Below are positions 28,024 to 35,902 of a stretch of 49,852 bases of DNA, piece by piece. Numbering within the stretch: position 1 is the stretch's first letter; the number at the start of each line of letters is the position of its first letter. The notes under the pieces are model-generated. The model saw nothing but the letters and a program-made list of their open reading frames with translations, was not told the origin of the DNA and did not search any database. The stretch covers positions 1-49,852 of the forward strand of contig JAIXTA010000099.1 of NCBI GenBank assembly GCA_027484405.1, given 5' to 3'. The DNA is from Burkholderiales bacterium. GTDB taxonomy: Bacteria > Pseudomonadota > Gammaproteobacteria > Burkholderiales > Burkholderiaceae_C. Position numbers and translations under genes: made by a program.

Positions 28024-28452
28024 ATGCCCGAAGCCAAGACAAGCCAGCCCCTGCGCGAGCAGCTTCGCGCCCGGCTGCAGCAGGCGCGCCGTGCGCACCT
28101 CGTCGCCCTGGGCGCGGACCTGCAGCACGAGGATGGTCTGCACCTGCCCAACTACAGCGACACCACGGATGATGACGCCTCCGTCCAGACACTGAACGAC
28201 ACCGCGCGCGCCCACGTCCTGCATGAGCAGCTGAGCCTGTCGGAGATCGACGCGGCGCTCGCCCACCTTGAGCAGCCGGACTTCGATCGATGCGTGGCAT
28301 GCGGCGAATCCATCAGCCCGGACCGTCTGCTTGCCCAGCCGACCGCCGTGCGCTGTGTCGGCTGTCAGCAGGCGGCCGAAGTGCACGCCGCCGGCTCGTC
28401 GGCTGCTTCAATGCCCATCATCACCAGCCATTGCACGAGGGAGGCCCCATGA
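28024..28452 (+). CDS. DksA/TraR-type zinc-finger protein
   Basis: A 142-residue protein with the C4 zinc finger of the family, CVACGESISPDRLLAQPTAV...CVGC (two CxxC pairs), preceded by a helical hairpin. Members bind RNA polymerase in the secondary channel and modulate transcription, often with ppGpp. The coiled-coil tip lacks the DxxDxA motif in the exact DksA form, though DTTDDDAS is similarly acidic; that makes it a DksA-like paralogue. The C-terminal tail beyond the zinc finger is unusual (ASMPIITSHCTREAP). Its stop overlaps the next start in ATGA. Confidence 0.85.
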   Translation: MPEAKTSQPLREQLRARLQQARRAHLVALGADLQHEDGLHLPNYSDTTDDDASVQTLNDTARAHVLHEQLSLSEIDAALAHLEQPDFDRCVACGESISPDRLLAQPTAVRCVGCQQAAEVHAAGSSAASMPIITSHCTREAP

Positions 28453-28697
28453 CCGTATCGCACCATCCGTTGCTTGCCGAGTTTCCGCAACTGCGCGAGC
28501 AGCTGCACGCGCGCAAGCAGACCGACCGGCACCTCGCCCGGCTCGCAGAGGAGTATGAACAGCTGGACAAGCGCATCGTGCGCGTCGAGAACGGTGCCGA
28601 GTCTCTGCCCGATGCATCGCTGGAGGACCTGAAGAAGCAGCGCCTGCGCCTCAAGGACGAGCTCTATGCCTTGCTCACGGCCGCCGCAAGCACCTGA
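28449..28697 (+). CDS. YdcH/DUF465-type small protein
   Basis: An 82-residue, fully helical protein beginning MTVSHHPLLAEFPQLREQLH, with HLARLAEEYEQLDKRI and EDLKKQRLRLKDELYALL. This is the DUF465 (YdcH) pattern, a short coiled-coil family of unknown function. The start codon overlaps the stop of the DksA-like gene, so the two are translationally coupled, which suggests a shared role in stress response. Start ATG 28449 has gagg seven bases before it. Confidence 0.85.
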   Translation: MTVSHHPLLAEFPQLREQLHARKQTDRHLARLAEEYEQLDKRIVRVENGAESLPDASLEDLKKQRLRLKDELYALLTAAAST

Positions 28698-28850
28698 AGC
28701 AGACGCAGCGCAGCCGCATGACGCCCACCCTCGCCTGAACGTGGGGGGCTGCCTTCCGGGCGGCTGCCGACCCTTACGCGCAGGGCGCCGCTCGGCGTAC
28801 ATTCAACGCCCTATCCAACATCACCGATGTGAAGCGAGGGCGGAGGCGTC

Positions 28851-29270
28851 ATGACACGTACTGGTTTTCGGCAGGCGGGCGCTGCGCTCGGCTTGGTATG
28901 GCTGCTGGCGGGCTGTGCTGCGCCGTCCATCGAGATGCCCGAGCTCAAGATGCCCTCGATGCCCTGGCCAAGTTCGCCGGCGCTGCTGGATCCGCCGTCG
29001 GCCGAGCAGCGCATCGAAGTGGCTGGCACGCTGTCGCGCCTGCTCAACGGCAGCACCGTTCAGCTGCCTGATGACACCTTTGCCACCAGCGCAGACCTCA
29101 CCGTGCTGCCCCCGGCACAAGCCACGCCGGGCAAGTCCGCCACGGCGCGTGACCTCACCAAGCCGGCCAGATTCCGCCTGCTGTCCCAGCGCGGGAAGTG
29201 CCTGATCGAGCAGGTGGAGGGCGGCAAGCGCGAGCCGCTGCCCACTGTGAAGTGCAAGGCGGCCAAGTAG
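28851..29270 (+). CDS. Putative lipoprotein of unknown function (139 aa)
   Basis: Signal peptide with lipobox LLAGC (cysteine 22) followed by AAPSIEMPELKMPSMPWPSS. The mature part is short and ends in KCLIEQVEGGKREPLPTVKC, with two cysteines 19 residues apart that could form a disulfide. I do not recognise a family. It is likely anchored in the outer or inner membrane facing the periplasm. A symmetric terminator follows. Confidence 0.7.
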   Translation: MTRTGFRQAGAALGLVWLLAGCAAPSIEMPELKMPSMPWPSSPALLDPPSAEQRIEVAGTLSRLLNGSTVQLPDDTFATSADLTVLPPAQATPGKSATARDLTKPARFRLLSQRGKCLIEQVEGGKREPLPTVKCKAAK

Positions 29271-29290
29271 CGCCGCTGTCCATCTGAACG

Positions 29291-29321
29291 AAAAACGGCA
29301 GGTCCATGACCTGCCGTTTTT
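29291..29321. terminator. Bidirectional intrinsic terminator
   Basis: A perfect 14-bp stem (aaaaacggcaggtc / gacctgccgttttt) with loop cat lies between two convergent genes. It has a T run on both strands, so it can end both the lipoprotein and H1-like transcripts. Confidence 0.93.
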
Positions 29322-29358
29322 GCGGGTGCTCCTGTGCGGCGACGCACCGCAGGGGGGG

Positions 29359-30066
29359 TCAGCGCTTCTTCGGGCGGCCCGTCTTGAGCACCGGCAGCGC
29401 CTGCAGCGCGGTCTTGAGCATGTCTTCACGCAGATTGTTCAAGGCATGCAGACCGGCGCGCAGCAGTTCGCTTTTCTTGGCGGGGCGTCCAAGCTTGATG
29501 GCGCGGGCCTTGAGCCGATCGATCAGCTCGAAGTCCGGCTTGGGCATCGTGAAGCTGTCGCGCACGATCTTCACGCGCTTCTCGATCGCCTGCTCGGCGC
29601 TGGCCAGGGCCTTGGCCAGCGCGCTGGTCTGCACCGCCGGCTTGGCAGGGCCCTTCTTGGCAACGGGCTTCCTGGCAACCGGCGTCTTTGCGATCGGCGC
29701 CTTGGCGGCGGGCTTGGCTGCCGACTTCTTGGTCGCCTTGGTCGTGGTCGAGGTCTTGGGCGCGGCCTTGGACACTGTCTTGGCGCTCTTCTTGGCTGCA
29801 GGCTTTGCGGCGGTCTTCTTCGGTGCGGGCTCGGCCGCAGGCTTGGCGGGCTTTGCTGCAGCCTTCCTGGTGGCCGTCTTGGTCAGCTGCTTGGCGGTCT
29901 TCTTGACCGCGCTCTTGACCGCCTTGGCTGCCTTGGCGGGCGCCTCCGGCTTCAGCGCGCTCTTGGCCGCAGGCGCGATGCGCTCGAGCTTGGCGCCGAG
30001 GTCCTTGTCGGTGCTCGCGGCAGATTCGGTGGCGGCGCTGTCGCCGGCGGCGGGTTGCGTGTTCAT
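29359..30066 (-). CDS. Histone H1-like, lysine/alanine-rich DNA-binding protein
   Basis: A 235-residue protein. The N-terminal two thirds (about 25-160) is Lys/Ala/Pro/Thr low complexity (KAAKAVKSAVKKTAKQ, KPAAKKSAKT), like the tail of bacterial H1-like proteins. The C-terminal 75 residues form a distinct conserved domain, VKIVRDSFTMPKPDFELIDR and KKSELLRAGLHAL, followed by TGRPKKR. The AT-hook-like GRPKKR end suggests minor-groove binding. A role in nucleoid compaction is inferred. ATG 30066 is preceded by aggag. An AT-rich palindrome lies just upstream. Confidence 0.82.
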   Translation of the reverse strand: MNTQPAAGDSAATESAASTDKDLGAKLERIAPAAKSALKPEAPAKAAKAVKSAVKKTAKQLTKTATRKAAAKPAKPAAEPAPKKTAAKPAAKKSAKTVSKAAPKTSTTTKATKKSAAKPAAKAPIAKTPVARKPVAKKGPAKPAVQTSALAKALASAEQAIEKRVKIVRDSFTMPKPDFELIDRLKARAIKLGRPAKKSELLRAGLHALNNLREDMLKTALQALPVLKTGRPKKR

Positions 30067-30090
30067 GGCAGGCTCCTGGTGAAACAGTAA

Positions 30091-30108
30091 AAACAATATA
30101 TATCGTTT
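30091..30108. promoter_or_regulatory. AT-rich palindrome upstream of the H1-like gene
   Basis: aaacaatatatatcgttt is symmetric at 16 of 18 positions and is one of the most AT-rich spots in this GC-rich window. It lies 25 bases before the H1-like start codon and may combine -10 and operator. It could equally be an autoregulatory site for an AT-preferring DNA-binding protein. Confidence 0.45.
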
Positions 30109-30310
30109 AAATCAGATTCGGCCATGTTTCACTGGGCGTGGCACAAGAGGGTTCCCTCCAGAGAACCCGCATGGTGCCTGCTGCGTGGCTGGTCTTGCGC
30201 ATGGCCCGCGGCTCGCCTCGGTGTCGGGTGTTGTTCCGGCCGCTGGAGGCGATATAAACCGTGCTGGCGCAGGGCAGTCCTGCGCAGACACATAACAAGG
30301 ATCTCCTCGC

Positions 30311-31165
30311 ATGAAGCACCTCAGCCGCGCAGGTCTGCGCGCTCTCGCAGCACTCCTGGCGCTGGCCGCATGCGGCGCAGCGCAGGCCCAGGTGGATGAC
30401 GACGGCAATGACCGGAACAAGCCGCTCTGGGAGGCCGGCCTGGTCGGGTTCGGTCTGTCGCAGCCGGCCTACCCGGGCGCTGCCGACAAGGTGAGCCAGG
30501 TGCTCGCACTGCCATGGGGTGTCTACCGCGGCAAGATCTTCCGGGTGGCCGACGGCAATGTGGGTGCACGCGTTGTCAGTCAGGACAGCGTCAAGTTCGA
30601 CATCGGCTTCTCGGGCTCGCTGGGCGCCTCCAGCAAGGATGTCGCCATCCGCAGCGGCATGCCTGACCTCGGCTTCCAGTTCGAGTTCGGCCCGCGCACC
30701 CGCTTCGTGCTGGCCCGCCCCGAGCGCGGTGCCGAGCTGCGCTTGGACGTGCCCCTGCGGGCCGTGTTCGAGGCCAAGAAGGGCGTCAATCACCGCGGCT
30801 ATGCCTTCGAGCCACGCCTGGCCTATGACTTCGACAGCCCGGACGACCAGTGGGGCTGGCAGATCAACGGCAGCCTGGTCTTTGCCGACAAGGAGTACGC
30901 GCAGTTCCTGTATGGCGTACCGGCCCAGTTTGCGCGTCCGGGCCGTCCGGCCTACGAGGCGCAGTCCGGGCTCGTGACCAGTCGCCTCGCACTGTCCGGG
31001 TGGAAGCGCATCAACCGCGACTGGAGCGTCTTCGGCTTCGTGCGCTACGACTATTCCGGCAGCGCCGCCAATGCGGACAGCCCGCTGCACCTGAAGAACA
31101 GCGGCACGGCGGCGGGTGTTGGCGTGGCCTGGACAATCGGCCGGTCGAGCGAGCGCGTGAACTAG
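30311..31165 (+). CDS. MipA/OmpV family outer-membrane protein
   Basis: A 284-residue exported beta-barrel protein. The signal peptide ends near GAAQAQ. The opening WEAGLVGFGLSQPAYPGA is the MipA/OmpV signature, followed by alternating amphipathic strands (DIGFSGSLGASS, GYAFEPRLAYDF, WSVFGFVRYDYSGS). In E. coli MipA scaffolds murein hydrolases; here the function may equally be a generic outer-membrane one. Its TAG stop (31163-31165) shares its last base with the terminal repeat of the adjoining mobile element, so the natural C-terminus may have been altered by insertion: most barrels end in Phe or Tyr, whereas this ends GRSSERVN. Confidence 0.88.
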   Translation: MKHLSRAGLRALAALLALAACGAAQAQVDDDGNDRNKPLWEAGLVGFGLSQPAYPGAADKVSQVLALPWGVYRGKIFRVADGNVGARVVSQDSVKFDIGFSGSLGASSKDVAIRSGMPDLGFQFEFGPRTRFVLARPERGAELRLDVPLRAVFEAKKGVNHRGYAFEPRLAYDFDSPDDQWGWQINGSLVFADKEYAQFLYGVPAQFARPGRPAYEAQSGLVTSRLALSGWKRINRDWSVFGFVRYDYSGSAANADSPLHLKNSGTAAGVGVAWTIGRSSERVN

Positions 31166-31508
31166 GGCCTGTTGACACTACGTTTGCGAGATGCGTTGCG
31201 GATCAAAAAGCTCATGCGCAAGGCGCACTGCGCAGGCAGGTTGCCCTTGCAGGGCGCGCCCGGCCGGAGGCCGAGCCGTTCGCAAGGCACGAAGCGTCCG
31301 CAGGGACGCTTTGTGTCCGTGCCACCACCTGCCGAGCAGGGGCAACGCTGCGCATGGCCTTTGTGGCCGCAACCCGGTGGGAACCGGTCGTCGGGGCCGC
31401 CATGCTGCGTTGTGCCCGTTGAGTGTATGAACATACGCACAAGGGCCACGCCTTGCCTGCCAGCCCCGGCGTCCGGTTCGCACTCGCAAACGTAGTGTTA
31501 ACAGGCCC
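31165..31508. mobile_element. MITE-like element with 26-bp terminal inverted repeats
   Basis: 344 bases bounded by 26-base terminal inverted repeats (31165-31190, starting gggcctgttgac; 31483-31508) that differ at one position. No transposase frame is present inside, only G/C-rich sequence with a small stem (aagcgtcc/gggacgctt, about 31289-31307). Length, terminal repeats and lack of coding make it a non-autonomous element, probably moved by a full-length IS elsewhere in the genome. I could not identify a clear target-site duplication in the flanks. Confidence 0.8.
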
Positions 31509-31561
31509 CAATCGCGGCACACGTCGCCTGCCGTTCATCTCGCCGCAGTAAGGTTGTATCC

Positions 31562-32074
31562 ATGCGTCCCGCCTATCTCACCCGTCCCCCTGTGGTTGTG
31601 CCCCTCTGGGTGCGGCTGCGCGTCCCGCTGATTCTGCTGTGCCTGGTGGCCTGCGTGACGGCACTGGCCAGCGCCGTGATCCTGCAGCAGGTCTGGAACC
31701 TCTACCCCTGCCCGCTGTGCATCCTGCAGCGCTACGCCTTCATTGCGCTGGGTGCCGCCTGCGTGCTGGCGCTGTGGTGGCGGCCGGGTGCCTGGCTGGC
31801 CGGCCTGGCCGCGCTGTCCGGCCTGGGCGTCGCGGGGTTCCATCTCTACCGCCTGGCCGCACCTTCGGAGGCCTGCGGGCGTGATGCGGTGGAAGCCTTC
31901 GTCAACGGATTGCCCATGGCGCAGTGGGCCCCCGGCTGGTTTGCCGCAACGGGCCTGTGCAGCGATCCGATTCCGCCGGTGCTCGGCATCAGCTTTCCCG
32001 GTTGGGCCTTCATCCTGTTCCTGTTGTGCAGCGCAGCGCTGGCTGTGGCTGCCAAGGCGCCGCGCAGCGCCTGA
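31562..32074 (+). CDS. dsbB: Disulfide bond formation protein B
   Basis: A 170-residue inner-membrane quinone-linked oxidase that reoxidises DsbA. It has four membrane helices. The first active-site pair is Cys50 and Cys53 in YPCPLCILQRY; the second periplasmic pair is Cys105 and Cys133 (SEACGRD...GLCSDPIPP), and GISFPGW is the usual end of that loop. Everything needed for activity is present. It lies 53 bases after the MITE-like element, which has therefore become its upstream region. Confidence 0.95.
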   Translation: MRPAYLTRPPVVVPLWVRLRVPLILLCLVACVTALASAVILQQVWNLYPCPLCILQRYAFIALGAACVLALWWRPGAWLAGLAALSGLGVAGFHLYRLAAPSEACGRDAVEAFVNGLPMAQWAPGWFAATGLCSDPIPPVLGISFPGWAFILFLLCSAALAVAAKAPRSA

Positions 32075-32224
32075 GTCTGGACGCGCGCCGGCTTGCCGTG
32101 CACGAATGCGTCGTACGCGGGTCCGAAACAACACTTCACGCGGGCCAGGTCGCGCGCGCCGGGCAGCCAAGGCTCATAATCGGCGCCTTGTTTCAACGCG
32201 GATGCCCGCGCCACCGCCCCTCAC

Positions 32225-33559
32225 GTGAGCGATCCTGCCCCGCCAACCTCCGGCACCCCGCCAGTCGGCACCGAGCCCGCATCTGCAGCACCTGCGGCGC
32301 GGCCGGCAGCCTCCCTCTTCCGCACCGAGGCGATTGATGCACAGCGCCTGAAGCAGCTTGGCGATGTGCTGCAGGTCCGTGCGGTTCCCACCTGGGTATT
32401 CACGGCGCTTGCGGTGGCTGCGGCCGCTGCCCTGGTGGCCTTTGTGCTCTGGGGCGAGGTGGCGCGCCGCGAACGCGTGGAAGGCTACGTGGAGGTGGAC
32501 GCCGGCGCTGCGCGCGTGCTGGTGCCCGAGGCCGGCGTGCTGGCCGAATTGATGGTCAAGGAAGGCGACACCGTGCCGGCGGGCGCGCCACTGGCGCGCA
32601 TCAGCTTCGAGACCACGCGCAAGACCGACGCCCAGTCCACCGCCGCCGTGCAGCGCGAGATCGACGAGCGCATTGCCGCACTCGAGCGAGAATCCCAGCA
32701 GACCCAGCAGCTCGCGGGCCAGCAGAGCGACCAGCAGCGCCGCCGCATCGCTGACCTCGACAAGGAGCTGGCGCAGTTCGACGCCGAGATCCGCCTGCAG
32801 GAGCAGCGGGTGGCCAATGCCGAGGCCCTGGCCAAGCGCTACGCCCAGCTCACCGAGGAGAAGTTCGTCAGCGACATCGTGGCCCAGCAGCGGCGCGATG
32901 ACGTGATCGACCAGCAGACCAAGCTGGCTGCTTTGAGGCGCCAGCAGCAGGCCACGCGCACGCAGCTGGAGGCCGCGCGCGGCGAGCTGCCGAGCATCGG
33001 CACCCGCACCAGCACCCAGCTCGAGCAGCTGCGTCGGCAGAAGAGCGAGCTGGCGCAGAACCGCATCCAGGAGAGTGCCCAGGCCGGGCGCGAGACCGTG
33101 CTGCGCGCGCCCTTTGCGGGGGTGGTCAGCAACATTGCGGTGGTGCGCGGCCAGAGCGTGGCGGCCGACCAGATCGTCGCGCTGCTGCTGCCCCAGGGCG
33201 CCGGCCTGCATGCCGAGCTGCTGGTGCCCACGCGCGCGATCGGCTTCGTGCGACCCGGCGCGCAGGTGCTGCTGCGCTACGAGGCTTTTCCCTTCCAGCG
33301 CTTCGGCCAGTACGGCGGGCAGGTCGAGCGCATCAGCCGAAGCGTCTGGAGCCAGGGCGACCGCATCGGCCCGCTGGCGGTACGCGAGCCGGTCTACACC
33401 GTGACCGTGCGCCTGAACGAACAGGCTGTGCGCGCGGCCGGCGAGAGCTTTCCCCTGAAGCGCGGCATGCTGGTGCAGGCCGACATCCTCGCCGAGCGCC
33501 GCACGATTGCCGAGTGGATCTTCGAGCCCGTGCTGACCCTGCGCGAGGCGGTACGGTGA
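32225..33559 (+). CDS. HlyD-type membrane fusion protein of a peptide exporter
   Basis: A 444-residue periplasmic adaptor for the ABC exporter that follows. One membrane helix (about 60-78, WVFTALAVAAAAALVAFVLW) is followed by a lipoyl-like half-motif (VEVDAGAARVLVPEAGVLAELMV), a long coiled coil (about 140-285, rich in Gln/Arg), the second lipoyl half (TVLRAPFAGVVSNIAVVRGQSV) and a beta-barrel domain. It resembles CvaA-like adaptors of bacteriocin exporters. There is no ATG at the front of the frame; GTG 32225 is the best start, though no strong ribosome site is visible. Seven bases separate it from the ABC gene. No TolC-like gene is adjacent. Confidence 0.92.
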   Translation: MSDPAPPTSGTPPVGTEPASAAPAARPAASLFRTEAIDAQRLKQLGDVLQVRAVPTWVFTALAVAAAAALVAFVLWGEVARRERVEGYVEVDAGAARVLVPEAGVLAELMVKEGDTVPAGAPLARISFETTRKTDAQSTAAVQREIDERIAALERESQQTQQLAGQQSDQQRRRIADLDKELAQFDAEIRLQEQRVANAEALAKRYAQLTEEKFVSDIVAQQRRDDVIDQQTKLAALRRQQQATRTQLEAARGELPSIGTRTSTQLEQLRRQKSELAQNRIQESAQAGRETVLRAPFAGVVSNIAVVRGQSVAADQIVALLLPQGAGLHAELLVPTRAIGFVRPGAQVLLRYEAFPFQRFGQYGGQVERISRSVWSQGDRIGPLAVREPVYTVTVRLNEQAVRAAGESFPLKRGMLVQADILAERRTIAEWIFEPVLTLREAVR

Positions 33560-33566
33560 GCCGCTC

Positions 33567-35624
33567 ATGAGCCTGTTCGGACGGCGCGTGCCGCTCATCC
33601 TGCAGACCGAGGCGCCCGAGTGCGGGATTGCCTGCGTGGCCATGATCGCCAGCTACCACGGCTGGCGCACCGATCTGGCCGCCATGCGCCTGCGCCTGGC
33701 GCCCTCGATGAAGGGGGTGACCCTGGCGCACATCCTGGCCATGGCGCGCGGCATGGGCATGAGCGGGCGTGGCCTGAAGACCGAGCCCGAGGGCCTGGCC
33801 CAGCTCAAGCTGCCCTGCATTCTGCACTGGGACCTGAATCACTTCGTGGTGCTCGTGGCCGCCGACGGCAAGCGCATCACGGTGCACGATCCGGCCGTGG
33901 GCCGGCGCGTCATGAGCCTGGCCGAGGCTGGCAAGCACTTCACCGGCGTGGCCATGGAGCTCACGCCCACGCCGGAGTTCCAGCGCAAGGACGAACGCCA
34001 GCAGGTGCGTGCCAGCCAGCTGGTGGGCTCGCTGTCCGGCCTGCGCGGGGTGCTGGTGCAGGTGCTGCTGTTGAGTCTGGCGCTGGAAGTGCTGAGTCTG
34101 GCCGCGCCCTTCTTCCTGCAGCTGGCGGTGGATCGCGTCGTGGTCTCGCGCGATGCCCAGCTGCTCACTGTGCTGGGCGTGGGTTTCGTGGGCCTGGCGC
34201 TGTTTGCCGCGGCCATCACGGGCGTGCGTGCCTGGCTGGGCGCCTATCTGTCGACCCACATGAGCCTGCGCCTGCAGGACGGCCTGTTCGGCAAGCTGCT
34301 GTGGCTGCCGCTGGTCTGGTTCGAGAAGCGTCACATCGGCGACATCGTCGCGCGCTTTCGCAGTGTGGATGCGATCCAGAAGACCCTGACCGTCACCTTC
34401 CTGGAAAGCGTGATGGATGGCGTGATGGTGCTCGTCACGCTGCTGCTCATGGCCTGGTACAGCCTGACCCTGACCGCCGTCGTGCTGGGCGCCACCCTGC
34501 TCTACGGCCTCACGCGCTGGCTGCTGTATGCGCCCCTGCGCCGCGCCACCGACGAGAAGCTGCTGCACGAGGGCCGCAGCTCCACGCACTTCATCGAGAC
34601 CCTGCGCGGCATGATGGCCATCAAGCTCAACCGGCGCGAGCTCGAGCGCCGCGGCGCCTACCAGAACCTGCTGGTGGCCCAGGCCAATGCCGACGCCCAG
34701 GTGCAGCGGGTGGCCATCGTGCAGCGCACCGCGCATGCGCTGATCTTCGGTCTGGAAAGTGTGATCGTGGTCTGGCTGGGCGCCAGCATCGTGATCGACG
34801 GACTGCTCTCGGTGGGCATGCTCTTCGGCTTCCTCGGTTTCAAGCTGCTGTTCATCAACCGCATCATCAACCTGACCGACAAGCTGGTGGAGTTCCGCAT
34901 GCTCGACCTGCATGCCGAGCGCGTGGCTGACATCACCCTCACCGAGCCCGAACCGGGCAGCGGCCTGCCCGTGGCCAACGCGCCGCGCAGCTTCGCCATC
35001 GAGGCGCGCGGCCTGGGCTTTGCCTACGGCGTGGAAGGCCCGGTGTTCCGCGGCGTGGACCTGGACGTGCAGCCCGGCGAAATGGTGGCCATCGTCGGCC
35101 CCAGTGGCGCGGGCAAGACCACACTCGTCAAGGTGCTCGTGGGCCTGCTTGACCGCACCGAAGGCAGTCTGACGGTGGCCGGGCGCGACCTGCGCGACTG
35201 GGACCTGGGTGCCCTGCGCAGCCGCGTGGGCGTGGTGATGCAGGATGACCAGCTTTTCGTCGGCTCGATCGAGGACAACATCAGCTTCTTCGACCCACAC
35301 CACGACCCCAAGGCCGTGCGCGCCTGCGCCAAGCTCGCCATGGTGGATGTGGACGTGGAGGCCATGCCCATGGGCTACAACACCCTGGTGGGCAGCTTGG
35401 GCACGGCCCTGTCCGGCGGGCAGAAGCAGCGCATCCTGCTCGCACGTGCGCTCTACCGCCAGCCCGCAGTGCTCTTCCTGGACGAGACCTTCGACCAGCT
35501 CGATCTCGCGCTCGAGCAGCGCATCACCACCCAGTTGCGCAGCCTGGGCATGGCGATCGTGATCGTCAGCCACCGGCCGGATACCGTGCGCGAAGTCGAT
35601 CGCATCATCGAATTGAAGCGCTGA
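33567..35624 (+). CDS. C39-peptidase-containing ABC exporter (double-glycine peptide processing)
   Basis: A 685-residue fused protease/exporter that cuts leader peptides after a GG motif and exports the mature part. The N-terminal C39 peptidase is complete: Gln13 (oxyanion), Cys19 in ECGIACVAM, His92 in LNHFVVL, Asp108 in VHDPA. Six membrane helices fill about 150-430. The ATPase domain has Walker A GPSGAGKT, signature LSGGQKQR, Walker B LFLDE and switch His in SHRP; the D-loop reads TFDQLD rather than the usual TSALD. With the HlyD protein it makes a CvaAB-like transporter. Three peptides with matching GG leaders are encoded 2.4 kb downstream. Confidence 0.96.
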   Translation: MSLFGRRVPLILQTEAPECGIACVAMIASYHGWRTDLAAMRLRLAPSMKGVTLAHILAMARGMGMSGRGLKTEPEGLAQLKLPCILHWDLNHFVVLVAADGKRITVHDPAVGRRVMSLAEAGKHFTGVAMELTPTPEFQRKDERQQVRASQLVGSLSGLRGVLVQVLLLSLALEVLSLAAPFFLQLAVDRVVVSRDAQLLTVLGVGFVGLALFAAAITGVRAWLGAYLSTHMSLRLQDGLFGKLLWLPLVWFEKRHIGDIVARFRSVDAIQKTLTVTFLESVMDGVMVLVTLLLMAWYSLTLTAVVLGATLLYGLTRWLLYAPLRRATDEKLLHEGRSSTHFIETLRGMMAIKLNRRELERRGAYQNLLVAQANADAQVQRVAIVQRTAHALIFGLESVIVVWLGASIVIDGLLSVGMLFGFLGFKLLFINRIINLTDKLVEFRMLDLHAERVADITLTEPEPGSGLPVANAPRSFAIEARGLGFAYGVEGPVFRGVDLDVQPGEMVAIVGPSGAGKTTLVKVLVGLLDRTEGSLTVAGRDLRDWDLGALRSRVGVVMQDDQLFVGSIEDNISFFDPHHDPKAVRACAKLAMVDVDVEAMPMGYNTLVGSLGTALSGGQKQRILLARALYRQPAVLFLDETFDQLDLALEQRITTQLRSLGMAIVIVSHRPDTVREVDRIIELKR

Positions 35625-35644
35625 GGCTCGCAGGCCTGAAAGTC

Positions 35645-35880
35645 ATGATGCCCGCATGCAGAGGGCAAGACGGGCTCTGGGAGCGGGTCTTCAGACCAAA
35701 ATGGCTGGAGATCCGCGCCAGACAAGCGAAAAGCCTTGCCAGTGGCGCAACGGGGTTCGCGCTGGCAGGCGCGAACTCAGAGTCCGGCGCGAAGCGGTGC
35801 TTCGCGAAACCCCCGGTCTCAGCGCCAGACAAGCGAAAAGCCTTGCCAGTGGCGCAACGGGGTTCGCGCTGGCAGGCGCC
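35645..35880. repeat. Dispersed repeat, copy B (inverted, with an internal 58-base direct repeat)
   Basis: Contains, in reverse orientation, the ccattttggtctgaag/cgcttgtctggcgc block of copy A (16915-17095). A perfect 58-base direct repeat, 35715-35772 and 35822-35879, has a period of 107 bases. It occupies the gap between the exporter and the convergent HD-GYP gene. No function is evident; it may be a mobile or recombination-prone element. Confidence 0.7.
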
Positions 35881-35902
35881 GTACCGCCCGCCGCGCAGGA
35901 CA

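Noticed and set aside
25056-28172. A 1038-codon open frame on the plus strand
   Set aside because: It runs antisense to the TPR-GGDEF and hybrid kinase genes, is His/Gly/Gln/Arg-rich with no domain, and reflects GC bias at third positions.
31172-31495. A 107-codon frame inside the MITE-like element
   Set aside because: No similarity in pattern to any transposase, no ribosome site, and overlapping frames of similar length on both strands.
32225-35624. Toxin-type (RTX) type I secretion system
   Set aside because: The ABC protein has an intact C39 catalytic triad and no RTX protein is near; RTX exporters have a degenerate C39-like domain.
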